Assembly (NCBI GenBank): GCA_024195585.1
Contig: SWBL01000232.1
Location: forward strand, 19,449-83,448
DNA from: Aureobasidium sp. EXF-3400
Lineage: Eukaryota; Ascomycota; Dothideomycetes; Dothideales; Saccotheciaceae
Reading direction: 5' to 3'
Length of the DNA stretch: 64,000 nt
The notes beneath the pieces are model-generated. The model saw only the letters and a program-made list of their open reading frames with translations. It had not been told where the DNA came from and made no database searches. The position numbers and the translations under genes were made by a program. Positions within the stretch are counted from its first letter, which is position 1. Each line of letters starts with the position of its first letter. Shown here piece by piece: positions 21,879 through 32,651 of the stretch.

Positions 21879-24454
21879 ATGCCAGTATCACATGTTGGGT
21901 TGACTGTTTCTCACGTACCTTCTGCGTGTTCCTTCTTCCTCTCAGCACTCCAACCGCTTGGATACAGATACGTCGGCAACCAAGGTGATTCTGTTGGCTT
22001 CGGCACAGACGACGCTGACTTTTTCCTGAGCCCTGAAACACCTGGGTAAGACCTTGGTCGATGATGGTATCCTCTGGTAGTCAAGCTGACAAGTATTGTC
22101 ATAGTATTGCTCGTGGTAACGCACATGTGGCATTTTCCGCGACTAGCAGATCGGCGGTGAGAGACTTCTACGCGGCCGCACTCACCGCTGGCGGGCAACC
22201 GAATGGCGCACCTGCCTTCAGAGGCTGTAATGATTACATCTTCAACGCTGCAGTACTCGACCTAGATGGAAACAGCATTGAAGTCATCTACCACCAAGTG
22301 GATGATGAGGACAGGTACACTACTGTCTCAGGAGGCAGCCGCGTTCTGACATGGAGAAGAGGCATTGTAAATGTCCTGGGTGATGAGGACAGAACAACCT
22401 TTGTGTCGGCACGCCGAAATCAGTCTGATATTGAAAGTATATCCCCGTCAAGCGTCGTCGAAACAACACCCCGATCCAATGCTCCGAGTGTTACCAAGAG
22501 TCCGTCAATGCCCGCCGTTTCAACATCAGGCTCCGAACCTGGATTTCAAATCACTGGAAAAGCCATCATAGGCACTATCCTCGGAGCAGCAGCAGGTGCA
22601 GCAGTTGCGTATGCCATGGTTAAGAGCGAACAAGGTAGTGCACAACAAGAAGCAGACTTTGCCGAAGCCATGAGTAGGAAATCTGCATCGAGCAGAGCAC
22701 CCAGTAAGGCACCTAGCAAAATAGTTCCGAGTCAAGCTCAGACCAACAAGGCGAAGACTGTATTGAGCTCCGCGACAACGAGCAAGACGGCAAAGGCGAG
22801 CAGAGTGCCCGAAAAAAACGCTGAGACTGCGGCCCCTCAGCCAAGGACACGAGTTCATCGCAATTATAGTACCACGGATTCTGTGGTTGCGTCCAGAGTG
22901 ATGGAGCAATTCAGCGACGTCGAGTCCGAAGTTCCACTTCGATCACACAAGACACGCTCGGTGAGAGCTATTGAGGCAGCTCCCGAACCTCAGCCAATCG
23001 ACAGCAAGAGCTATCACAGCCCTACCTATGTCTCCCTGGCACCTACTTCGAGAGCCAGCAAGAAGCCTGAACAATCCGAGGCAGTATATCTACCAGCGTC
23101 GCGAGCTGTTGTCCAGAACCCACAACCAGGACAACCATCAGTAGCACCAATTGAAAGGCAGATCGAATACGTTCCAGCTTCCGGAGTTAGTAGACGGCCA
23201 TCCATAGTGACACGTCGGGCAGTCACCTCGCCTCCATCTATCTGCAATACAGATCGCCAAATCGAATACATTCCGGCACAAGCTCAAGAATGGCCGCCAC
23301 AAGATCTTGTGGTTGCACGTCGGGACAGTGCTATGAGCATGTACTCGGCACATTCGAGCAAAAGCAAGCATAGCAAATATTCTCACAGAGATTCTCACAG
23401 ACCTCACCAAGATGAGCAAGGAGACGCCTCTCCCGACCGAGCCAGCAGACACTCTCATCGATCTAGCAAGCATCGCGAACATTCGACTGTAACTCGCCGA
23501 AGCGATCACCGAGGAACCTCCCAGGATCGATCAAGCAGACACCGTAACTCGTCTAGCCATCGTTCTACGACATCGATAAGATCTTCGAGACATCAATCTA
23601 CTAGCCACAGAGATGAATCCCCATTTGATGGTTCTGATACGAGCACCATCAAGGCTAGTCAAGTCAATAGGTCACGTTGTGACTCAGCCGCTGGTGTGCC
23701 ACTACCTGGATCCCGCAAGACATCAGTCGTCTCAGCAGCAGAGCTTCCCTTGCCGGGTTCAAGAAAAACGTCAATAGTTTCTGCCGCTGAGTATGCTTTG
23801 CCAGTTTCAAGAAAAACATCAATTGTCTCAGGTGCAGATATGCGATTGCCAGACTCCAGAAGACCATCCCTGGTGTCGGCTGTTGAGAGGCCTCTACCGA
23901 TGTCCAGAGCTGCCTCAACCATATCAGCTCACCAGATCGCTCTGCCCGAGTCCCGAGCAGGGAGTGTCATCGGCAGCATCCTCGGGCGTCAAGCACCAGT
24001 ATATGAGGGAGTATCAGCCGCTGGTGTACCACTGCCAGAGTCACGCAAGACCAGCATTGTAGGCAGTCCCCTGCACAAAGACCCAATCCCTCGAATCGAT
24101 GACCTTGAGACTGTGGCTCCAGATGACAGCATATCCTGCGTCGCATCTCGTCACAGTCGTCACAAGCGCGATGAATCTCGCCATCGCGAGCGCAGCCACG
24201 ACCGCGGGTCCAGAAAATCGAGCTCAAGCAAGAAGCATAGATCACGGTCGTTACATGGCGAAGGCTCGAGACGATCTGGTAGACACTCAGAAGCGGATAG
24301 TGATGCTACGGTCAAGCCATCGAGGAGTAGTAAATATAGTGCTGCTAGTTTGCCTGTGCATGCAAGAAGCAGAACTGGTATTGAGAAGGATGAGAAGAGG
24401 GGTCAAAGAAGTTTCGTTAGTGTTGCTTTCGGAGGACGACAAGCGGGACAATGA
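21879..24454 (+). CDS. VOC (glyoxalase-like) domain protein with hydrophobic segment and long Ser/Arg-rich repeat tail
   Basis: Two exons, 21879-22045 and 22105-24454, encode about 838 residues; the junction restores PETPG|IARGNAHVAF. Residues 1-130 are a VOC-fold domain (MPVSHVGLTVSHVPSA, GFGTDDADFFLSP, VLDLDGNSIEVIYHQ) like the small glyoxalase-type proteins of fungi. A Gly/Ala hydrophobic helix (GTILGAAAGAAVAYAMV) lies near 209-228. The remaining 600 residues are disordered: Ser/Arg/His-rich, with seven copies of a 16-residue repeat at 583-708 and an RS-like end. Stand-alone VOC proteins of this type stop near residue 130, so this is a fusion or an extended form. An in-frame ATG at 21792 would add 29 residues; I chose 21879 because it starts the VOC fold. 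The tail's function is unknown. Confidence 0.75.
23684..24061 (+). repeat. Coding 48-bp (16-residue) tandem repeat, seven units
   Basis: Six head-to-tail units at 23684, 23732, 23780, 23828, 23876 and 23924 are followed by a 42-nt spacer and a seventh unit at 24014-24061. The consensus is SAAE.PLP.SRKTSIV, so each unit carries LP-x-SR and most an R-K-T-S basophilic-kinase-like site. Units 4-6 are the most diverged and units 1, 2 and 7 the most alike, which suggests recent exchange between ends. The period is exactly in frame. Confidence 0.85.
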
Positions 24455-24836
24455 ACGAGACAGTCAAATCTGATTGATATTAATCGCTCAATAATATATA
24501 CTCGATAGTTGTGCAGGTCTCGGAGAGCTTGGGGGTGCCGTGTTCGGAGAAGCCAAAATGTCGATCGGGCCGAGGTTTCTTTAAGCCTCGACCCCCGACC
24601 ATTTTTTGTGGGTGAACATACGACTCATCGGTTTTGCAGAGGTGATCATCAGCATGATCGGTCTAGAGACATATACTTTCTTTTCTTGATATACGGGATC
24701 CGGCGTAGGAGTTTACTTTTCACCTTTGTTATCATTGAATCCAAGGTCCGGAGCGTTAATCCTCAAAGGCACGAGGGAAATCTTGGGAAACAACGACTGG
24801 TCAAATCTGTCTGCCAAAATATCTTTGTGATTAACG
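24455..24836. promoter_or_regulatory. Promoter region of the KAPA-synthase-like gene
   Basis: This is about 380 bp between two plus-strand genes. It contains the imperfect inverted pair CGAGG...CCTCG near 24570-24590. No separate gene is supported, and the 164-codon frame that crosses it runs out of phase into the next gene. Confidence 0.35.
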
Positions 24837-26190
24837 ATGAATACGGAGAAGAAAACAAACCAAGGCCTGCATTCTGCTCCAGCCTCGCAGGCATCACATC
24901 TGGAAAGAAGTCTGGCCCTCGCTTTGTCACGGCGCCGACAAGCTTCAACACTTCGCAACTTGACTCTTCCTGCTGCCAATGCCATCGATTTCAGCTCCAA
25001 TGATTTCCTCTCACTGTCCAACTCTTCTGCTCTCCGGGACCTGTACCTTCGCGAACTCGCTGCCCGTCCTGACTTTCCTCTCGGTAGTGGCGGCTCACGA
25101 CTACTCGACGGCAACAGCAAATACGCGGAAGCATTGGAGAAAGATATTGCAACTTTCCATGGTGCAGAAGATGGCTTACTGTGCAACTCTGGTTTCGATG
25201 CCAATGCGGGCTTATTCTCTGTTCTACCACAACCTGGAGATATAGTAGTGTATGACAGCTACATCCACGCAAGCGTGCACGATGGCATGAGGGCTAGTCG
25301 AGCTGGAGCAAATTTTGCTTTCATACACAACTCTGTCGAGGATCTGCGAGCTGTACTAAAGAGGTGCATCGCTTCGGATGAGAAGTTCAAATCTGGACGA
25401 CGTAGCATTTTCATTGCCGTCGAGGCAATCTACAGCATGGATGGCGACGTCGCACCGCTGAAGGAGATTGTTGAGGCAGTGAACGACTTACTACCTAATG
25501 GTAATGGACATATCATTGTGGACGAGGCACACTCTACAGGCGTTCTAGGTCCTCGAGGTAGAGGATTGGTCTCGGCGCTCGGATTAGAAGACAAGATCAC
25601 TATTCGTTTGCATACTTTTGGCAAGGCAATGGCTTGTAACGGTGGTAAGTCATTTTGGTCATGTTTGCCTATATTGAGGTCATCTCTAACCAGCAGTTGC
25701 AGCTATCATACTTTGCAGTCCGCTGATCAAGCACTATTTGATCAATTACGCACGCCCACTAATCTACACAACCTTCTTGTCCTTCCCAGCGCTTGCGGCG
25801 ATCAGAGCTGCCTACACATTTTTGTGGAACGACAACAGTACTGCACTTGCCACACATCTCTTCGACCTTATTAGTATTTTGCACGAAAGGTTGTTCGCTC
25901 TTACTTCGAGCCTACCACAACATCAACGCCACCTTCTTCAAGTCCTTGAAGAACGCCCACCCTCGCCGATATTCTCGGTTCTCAGTTCGGACCCTCGAGG
26001 TTTGGCCAAATTCTGCCAGGAGAAGAATTTTATGGTCAGACCTATCGTCCCGCCGACCGTTCCGCTAGGGTCTGAACGCATTCGTGTGTGCTTGCATGCT
26101 GGTAACACGAGGGCAGAAGTCGAGGCGCTGGTTGCAAGGATTACGGCATGGGTGGAACAAAACACAATGCTTACACTAGCCAAGTTGTAG
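24837..26190 (+). CDS. PLP-dependent alpha-oxoamine synthase, KAPA synthase (BioF)-like, with C-terminal PTS1
   Basis: Two exons, 24837-25644 and 25703-26190, encode 431 residues; the junction restores MACNG|AIILCSPLIKHYLINYARPL. The fold-type-I aminotransferase marks are present: NDFLSLSNS, GSGGSRLLDGNS, the PLP-contact VDEAHSTGVLG, and the Schiff-base Lys at about residue 263 in HTFGKAMA. These match 8-amino-7-oxononanoate synthase, which joins pimeloyl thioester and alanine in biotin synthesis. The last three residues are AKL, a canonical peroxisomal targeting signal 1; fungal BioF homologues are known to be peroxisomal. No other biotin gene is adjacent, so a role outside biotin (another oxoamine synthase) remains possible. 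Confidence 0.85.
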
Positions 26191-26605
26191 TTAGAGATCC
26201 GCCTGAGCTCACCGGATAATACAGCCGGTACTTGGGCATGACACCAGCCACAGTAAGAAGGATAATGCGGTGCAGAGTCGTGAAGCAGAGCAAGAAGTAT
26301 TGAAGATGATTCATCTCCTTAGAGAACGGCATACATTGTTCTCGCGAACATTTTGGATTTGCTTAGAGAACATCCCGATATCATCGCTTTGACAGAACGC
26401 TGTCTACAAAGACAGCAACCATTTGTAGAAAGTTTTGTGCATTTTTATAGTCTGAGACACCACTGAGAACCGCCGTGAGACAGGAGTACAAAACAAAATT
26501 GACAGTGTTTGCATGTACAAGGGGAAATACAACGAAGAGCTCGGCTAAACTCGCTTCGATTGAGGGCCCTGCGCGACCACACAACTATTTACAACATCAA
26601 CAGCA
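26191..26605. promoter_or_regulatory. Intergenic region before the Zn2Cys6 gene
   Basis: This is about 415 bp between the BioF-like stop and the transcription factor ATG. It is AT-rich in the second half with no clear TATA box. The 67-codon minus-strand frame here has no domain. I see nothing else. Confidence 0.35.
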
Positions 26606-28460
26606 ATGTTAGAAGGTCTAGAAGAATACGCAGAGAAGGCTGATAAGGCCGAGAAGGCCAAAAGACAGCGGTGGCCAAGACCTTGCAGCATCTGTCAGTC
26701 CTGTAAAGTCAAGTGCGACCGGGGCACACCATGTACCAACTGCCAGCGTCGAGGAGAGGAGCATCTCTGCATACCTGAGGTAGAACGTCCTAACGGCCTC
26801 AAGCGTAAACGAAAAGCTGCGGTTCACAATGTCTCTGTTGGAAATATTGCAGTCGAGGATTCTGTACTTGTCATCACCGCTCCAGATCCCCCAAGCGAGC
26901 CCATTGAGCTCACCAGATCTGCGTTCGAGATTGAGAAAGACCAACCACAACATAGCTTTGAGAGCTTTGATCAAGTTTGCGCGAATGCATTGTCCAAGAC
27001 ACAGATGCATCTCAGACCACAGCCGAGATGGAACCAACTGGTGCTTCCAAACAGCAAAACCAGCACGGCTCTTGTAGCGCACGACAAAATCTGGAACTCC
27101 TGGGTGCACAATGCACTTCACTACGCTCGATTTGAGAAAGAGCATGAGACCTTCTTAATCATGCGCCAGTCCGGGAAGCCGATCACATCTATGGAATCTT
27201 CATGGTTGGCCTTGTACTTTGCCGTTCTTGCTGTTAGATCCCTCATGTTCGTACGATGTCTGCGAGACTCAGCTGACTTGACTCACAGGCTTCCTTTTTG
27301 AGCATGAGCGAAAAGCAAGCGGAAACAATGGAGCTCCCCATAGCCGACCATCCAACATTGTTTCGACGATGGTATGATGCTGCACTATTCTGTCTCGACG
27401 AAGCAGAGTATATGCGAAAGCCCAGTGTGCGGACTGTCCAGACAATCGCTGTCCTGGGCATATGTTTCGACAACGTTGGGGATCATGATCTTCGACAAAC
27501 TATGTGGGCTGTCGCCATCAGAATTGCCCTCAGACTCAATCTGAACCATCCAGAGAAAATGGCTGCTCCACTTCCTATGCCCGTGGAACAATGCATACGA
27601 CTTTGGTGGACAATCGCGATTCACGACTTGGTCCCAGTGCCAGGATACATTCCTCTTGTCACCGAGCATGAGACCAGGTGTTCATTACCTGGTAGCATCT
27701 CCAACACAGACGACTTGACTGTTGAACGCGACGGTAGCACAATCTCGTCCAATCGTTATCAGGCCTTCATGGCTCGCGCAGCGATAGTCTACAACAACTT
27801 CCACAGCTCTTTCCAGGAGAGCACCATGACCAAGAGCGAAGTTGTCAGACAAGCTGACGAACGGCTTCGTCAGCTCACTGCTAGACTCCCAGACCATCTC
27901 ACGCCAAATGGCTCGATACGAAATGCCACCATTACCAAGCTCGAAGCCGATCACCCTTGGATACACTTGCAGCGTGTAAACGTTACACGTACATACTTAA
28001 CATATCGCCTCTCGATATACTCGACACTAGAACCCAATTGGAGAAGCCATCCGGGCGAATTCGACTGGGCGAAATCGATTTGTCTGCAGACAGCATTTGA
28101 CATCACAACTATTGACACGACTTGGGACATGCCAAAGTCTTACCGTCGACACTGGTAAGGATTATCCTCCCACGATTCTGCAGAGTTCTGAACCTTGCTG
28201 AACTTCATTTTGCTAGGTCCTATTCTATGAGCTTGCTCAGGGGTACATATGTGATCACCCGTGAAGCTCCTCGAAGCCCTCCCAGTAGCATACCGCCTGG
28301 AATAGATTGGAAAGCACATATCACTGGCTGTATCGCACATCTCGAAGAAACTCAGGCTTGGAATAATTTTGCAGGAACTACGGCCCAGATAATTAGGCAG
28401 ATGGCCATAGCAGCTTTAAAAGAACCGTGGAAATCACCACAGACATCAGAAAATGAATGA
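26606..28460 (+). CDS. Zn2Cys6 fungal transcription factor
   Basis: Three exons, 26606-27232, 27289-28154 and 28217-28460, encode about 578 residues. The binuclear zinc cluster sits at residues 27-55 (C-x2-C-x6-C-x5-C-x2-C-x8-C, with one extra Cys inside), preceded by basic residues and followed by the NLS-like KRKRKA. The middle homology region runs from about 160 to 500, with landmarks LALYFAVLA, FRRWYDAALFCL, SVRTVQTIAVLGICF and AVAIRIALRLNL, the usual fungal-specific TF domain. Such factors usually bind CGG-containing sites. The exon-2/3 junction restores RRHW|SYSMSLLRG. The gene follows the BioF-like gene on the same strand; regulation of it or another neighbour is possible but unsupported. 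Confidence 0.88.
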
Positions 28461-28463
28461 AAA

Positions 28464-28622
28464 ATGAACCGGACAACACCAGACTTGGTCCAGATACCTG
28501 CTCACTATCACGTTCGTGCTGAACTCGAAAGGAAAAGATCCTTCTCGTTGATGTTTCAGGCTTGGAAACTCATGTGGATGGATCTGAAAGCCATACACGA
28601 AGTGGACCAAATATGCAGATGA
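28464..28622 (+). CDS. Small open frame in phase with the upstream transcription factor
   Basis: An ATG lies 3 nt after the transcription factor's TGA and in the same frame. It opens 52 codons (segments VQIPAHYHVRAELERKR and LMFQAWKLMWMDLKAIHE) ending TGA at 28620-28622. The sequence looks protein-like, being amphipathic and Trp/Met-rich. It could be a stop-codon readthrough tail, part of the 3' UTR, or the remains of a longer gene whose stop arose recently. Part of it recurs at 29500-29530. I do not recognise a family. Confidence 0.25.
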   Translation: MNRTTPDLVQIPAHYHVRAELERKRSFSLMFQAWKLMWMDLKAIHEVDQICR

Positions 28623-29945
28623 AAACAACTACATATGTCAAACAACAGATGCATAGCATGTCTCCACCAGTCAATCCCTGGAGCACGACCTTTGTTCGCA
28701 AGCACGAGCGTCCGACGAGGTGTTTTTTGCCCAGATATCTTGTGGCGTTGAAACAGCCGCAACAACAAATTCTGTCATGGAGACTGATGGCGTTTCGGAC
28801 ACTCGCATGCACGGCCTCAGGATTGGTGCACAATCTAGTCGTCTTCTGTCGCGTCTCCCCCGTCACAATATACGACAGGTCGCAGTGACACATGGCCTTG
28901 TTTCGGTGGGCCGCCAACTCATCCATGATTTCACGGCAAGCGTCCAGGATGAAGTCGTGATTGTAGCGCGAGTATCGATGCATCATTCCGCAAGTGAACC
29001 AGAGCGAGGATTTTGTTGCACTGAGTCTTTCGCTCATCCCATGACTGATGTGGATGCTCACTTTCTCTCCTTTGGAACGACAGATCCAGGTGTTGGAGCC
29101 ACAGTAGTCCCATTTCGTGTCGGAAACTGATTAGGTGCCGCAAGCGGTCAGAATAAAACAATCAAACAGATATCGCTTCTCAGGGAGAATTCACGAACTT
29201 TTTGAGCCGACTGACCAAGTTCTATAACCTTCTGTCTCAGCAAATATCTCCCACTTTATCAACACCAGCTTCCACCAGATGTTACTGAAGTCCGTAAAGA
29301 ACTCTCTCGGCAAGTTCAGGAGGTTCATGATTGTTGTAGCATTCCAATATTAGAACTGTAGTGATTGAAGCCAATGTTGGGATACAAAGGAACCATTGTT
29401 CACAAAGGTAGGCTCCTTTATATAGAGGGCCAACAAGGTTTGTGCTTGAGCAAATTTGCTCATGTTCATATTCGTGGCGACTGAATTTGCTTCAAAAATC
29501 TGCTCACTACCACGTTTATGCTGAATTCAGAGAACATATGTTGTCTCAACCATTGACTCGCCGTAGTTGGGATAGCTAGTTACCGGTGACTCTTGTGCTA
29601 AGCAGAGGCAAACAGAACAAACCGAGATTTGAAACGGGCTCTGCCTAGGCTCAAGTAGGAGCTGTACTAAGCCGTTCTACAGTTCATGACAACCAACATT
29701 GTTGCATGACCTGATATGTGTCAGGACCAGATGGAAGAAAGCAGCAACGGAGCTCTTTTGACCATGGCGACGCTAGCGGCGTTATGGCCAGTAAATCCGA
29801 CAGGGCTGCCAAGGCGCGCGCATAGCTGAATCGACGCGCCCTCGATGGTTTCGCGACCTGCGATTGCTCGAGGAATTGTCCTCATCGACGACGCTTCTCG
29901 ACCAGGCATTCCAAGCAGGAGGCTTCGTTTTCTGGACTGCGCACT
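28623..29945. other. Intergenic stretch with weak coding signals and a 16-bp palindrome
   Basis: Apart from the two weak candidates listed separately, this 1.3 kb holds the palindrome TGAGCAAATTTGCTCA at 29447-29462. A block at 29500-29530 resembles 28497-28525 (TGCTCACTA.CACGTT..TGCTGAA). It also contains the RSC1-type promoter. No transposon ends were found. Confidence 0.4.
28700..29328 (-). CDS. Possible minus-strand gene or relic, unrecognised
   Basis: On the minus strand an ATG at 29328 opens 45 codons (MNLLNLPREFFTDFSNIWW...). About 70 nt after its end, another frame is open from near 29120 to 28700 with protein-like text (YCGSNTWICRSKGEKV, HDFILDACREIMDEL). Candidate donors GTTATA or GTCAGT and the acceptor TAATCAG could join them, but no junction is clearly best and the 3' end is unclear. 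The Cys-containing second block recalls small secreted proteins, though no signal peptide is seen. It may be chance. Confidence 0.2.
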
Positions 29946-32651
29946 ATGGCGTCCGAAGCCGCAATGAGCCAAGACAACACGCCCGTTCCCTCGACCGAGG
30001 GCGCAACCCAAGGTCAGACCATGTCTGAAGCCGAGCTGGACCAGATGCAGAGCATTCTCGACTTCGTCTACGACTATAGGACTCCCGAGTATGCGCGATC
30101 CATTGTACACGATCACGCGACTCTGAGCTGACATTTGCGCAGCGGCCATGACCCATCCAAAGTCTTTCACCGCAAGGTCAACAAGCGCGCCCTTCCTCAT
30201 TACTACGAAATCATCAAAGACCCCATGGCTATGAGCACTATCAAGGCCAAGATCAACAATAAAGAGTACAAGAACTGGTCCGAGTTTATCCGGGACTGGG
30301 CTCAGATTGTCCACAACGCACAAGTCTTCAACCGAGCCGACGCCGGCGCATACCAGGATGCCTTGACCATTCGAGATGTTGTCACCACTGAACTCAAGAA
30401 GCTGGTCGATCTCAAGATCATCTCAGAAGAAGTCTCTCAATTCCCCTACCTGGGCGAGATCCCACCCCAGGACGACGTGCCGCCTGAGGAAGAGGACGAC
30501 GACGAAGATGAAGATGACGAAGAAGACGACGACATTGGTGGAGATGACTCGGACGACGACGGCGGCAAGCGCAAGAGAAAACGTGGTCGTCCTTCAAAAC
30601 GCGACCGTGATCTGGACAAGGACGACGATCCCGAGACCCGAAAGAAACGCGGAAGACCCCCAAAGGTCCTCACTCCCGTCGAAGCTCGCATTCAAGCTGT
30701 CCTTAAGGGCATTAGAAAACCCAAGGGTGCCGGAGGTCTCAAGATCACATCCTTTGAACGCCTGCCCGACAAGGCAGTCATGCCAGAATACTACGCCGAG
30801 ATCAGAGAGCCCATGGCGTTCGACGTGCTTAAGCGCAAGCTCAAGAGAAAGAAGTACCAGTCACTCGAGCAGTTCATGAAAGATGTCGACCTCATGTTCG
30901 ACAATGCAAAGTCTTACAACCAGGACGAGAGTCAGATTTACAAGGACGCTGTTGAGCTGCAGGCCGAGGCGCACCGTCTGGCCGACGAGGAACGTAACAA
31001 ACCCGATACCGACTATGTCATGGACGAAGGAAGAATCCCTCTGCCTAACGGCATTCTCTACAACGGCGAACTCTACAAAGTTGGCGACTGGGTCCACGTC
31101 CAAAACGCAAACGACCTAACCAAGCCAATTCCCTGCCAAATCTACCGCACCTGGCAAGATCCACAAGGCGGCCAATGGGTAAACGTCTGCTGGTACTACC
31201 GCCCTGAACAGACGGTACATCGCTTCGACAAACACTTCCTAGAGAATGAAGTGGTCAAGACTGGCCAATACCGCGATCATCGTGTAGACGAAATTGTTGG
31301 CAGATGTTTCATCATGTTTACAACACGATACTACAAAGGCCGTCCGCGTCGCCAACCCGCCGACCTGGACATCTATGTGTGCGAAGCTCGCTACAACGAA
31401 GAAAAGTTCAAGTTCAACAAGATCAAGACGTGGGCCAGTTGTTTGCCGGACGAGGTGCGCGACAGGGACTACGAGATGGATCTGTTCGACATGCCGCGCA
31501 AGATGAGAAAGATACCCAGTCCGATTGCATACCTGCTCAAGGACACTGACAAGGAGACGGACGACATGCCCAAGCCAGAGTGGGGAGCGGAGAATGCTCC
31601 TCCTAAGATTGGTGCTGTCCACAGACGCCCTCGCGATCCTAGGGACTCTCCACCCCCAGAGCCCACTCCCTCGCCTCCGCCTCAGCCTGCTATCGCCCAA
31701 GCTCAGGCTCGTCAGTCTCAGTCTTCACACATGTCGCCGTCAATCCCGGCTGCAACCATGCAAGCCTATTCGCCTATGCAGTCTCAGATGACGCCCATGC
31801 AAACGGCTGCTCAACCCGTTCGTCCCATGCAACCCATGACACGCCCCTCGCACACTCCTGCTCCTGTTCAACCCTACACACAAAATCATTCAGCCTCGCC
31901 CGCACCAATGCCTAGTCTCCAACGCGCTTCCTCTGGCCAGTTCAATCCTGCCACTCCTCAGCATATGACGGCAATGCCTCTGCCTCGTATAGCTAGCCAT
32001 CCCTCGACATTCCAACCACAAGCCCCTGCTATCCCGCCTGCTCCATCCGCCTCACAAAGCCGCTTGTCATACCGCGACCCTGTGCCCATCGAAGTCTGGA
32101 CGCTGCCCGATGCAGCCAACGCCAGCATTCCACCTGAGATCCGCGACATGTATCAAACGGACGATCAGGGCCGCATACTCTTCTTCTCTGCGCCTCCCGT
32201 CCAGCTCGCCGAAGAGGCCAACGACCCCAACAAAAACCTTGGGCACAGCCTTCACTATATGGCGGAGAAGTCGCGTCGCACCCAGGAAATCGTCGCCCGC
32301 CGCAAAGCCTACGAAGAAGGCAAAGCTGCACGCGCCGCTCAGAAGAAGCGTCAACGCGAAATCGATGAGGAGATGCGCAGTGCAGACTACGAGACTCAGA
32401 AGGCCAGAGCTCTTGCCATATTGAACACACACCTCACACGCAGCACTGCCTGGGAGCTCAAGGCCATGTATGGCGAACAGGATTGGAAGGACGGCATGGA
32501 AGCTATGCTCGGCAACCTGGAAGAGCAACAGAAACTCGCCATTCAGAGAAAGGTCGTCATGGAGAAGAACGCTGCCCAGAGAGCCGCTGAGCTGGTTTCA
32601 CTCAAGTCGAATGGCGTCTTGTTCGACAACGTTGAGAATGGACCTTTCTGA
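29946..32651 (+). CDS. RSC1: RSC chromatin-remodelling subunit, Rsc1/Rsc2 type (two bromodomains, AT-hooks, BAH)
   Basis: Two exons, 29946-30088 and 30143-32651, encode 883 residues; the junction restores DYRTPD|GHDPSKVF. Bromodomain 1 covers about 25-135 (RALPHYYEIIKDPMAMS). An acidic run follows at 162-185, then two AT-hooks (RKRGRPSKR near 190, KKRGRPPKV near 214). Bromodomain 2 covers about 250-335 (MPEYYAEIREPMAFD). The BAH domain runs from about 352 to 475 (YKVGDWVHVQN, VCWYYRPEQT). A Pro/Gln/Ser-rich linker leads to a C-terminal helical region with MYQTDDQGRILFFSAPP. This domain order defines Rsc1/Rsc2, which dock the RSC ATPase on acetylated nucleosomes. Filamentous fungi normally have one such gene. 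Confidence 0.95.

Noticed and set aside
30418..30691. Minus frames rich in Ser and Arg inside the RSC1-type gene
   Set aside because: They are the reverse complement of the acidic Asp/Glu and AT-hook coding repeats.
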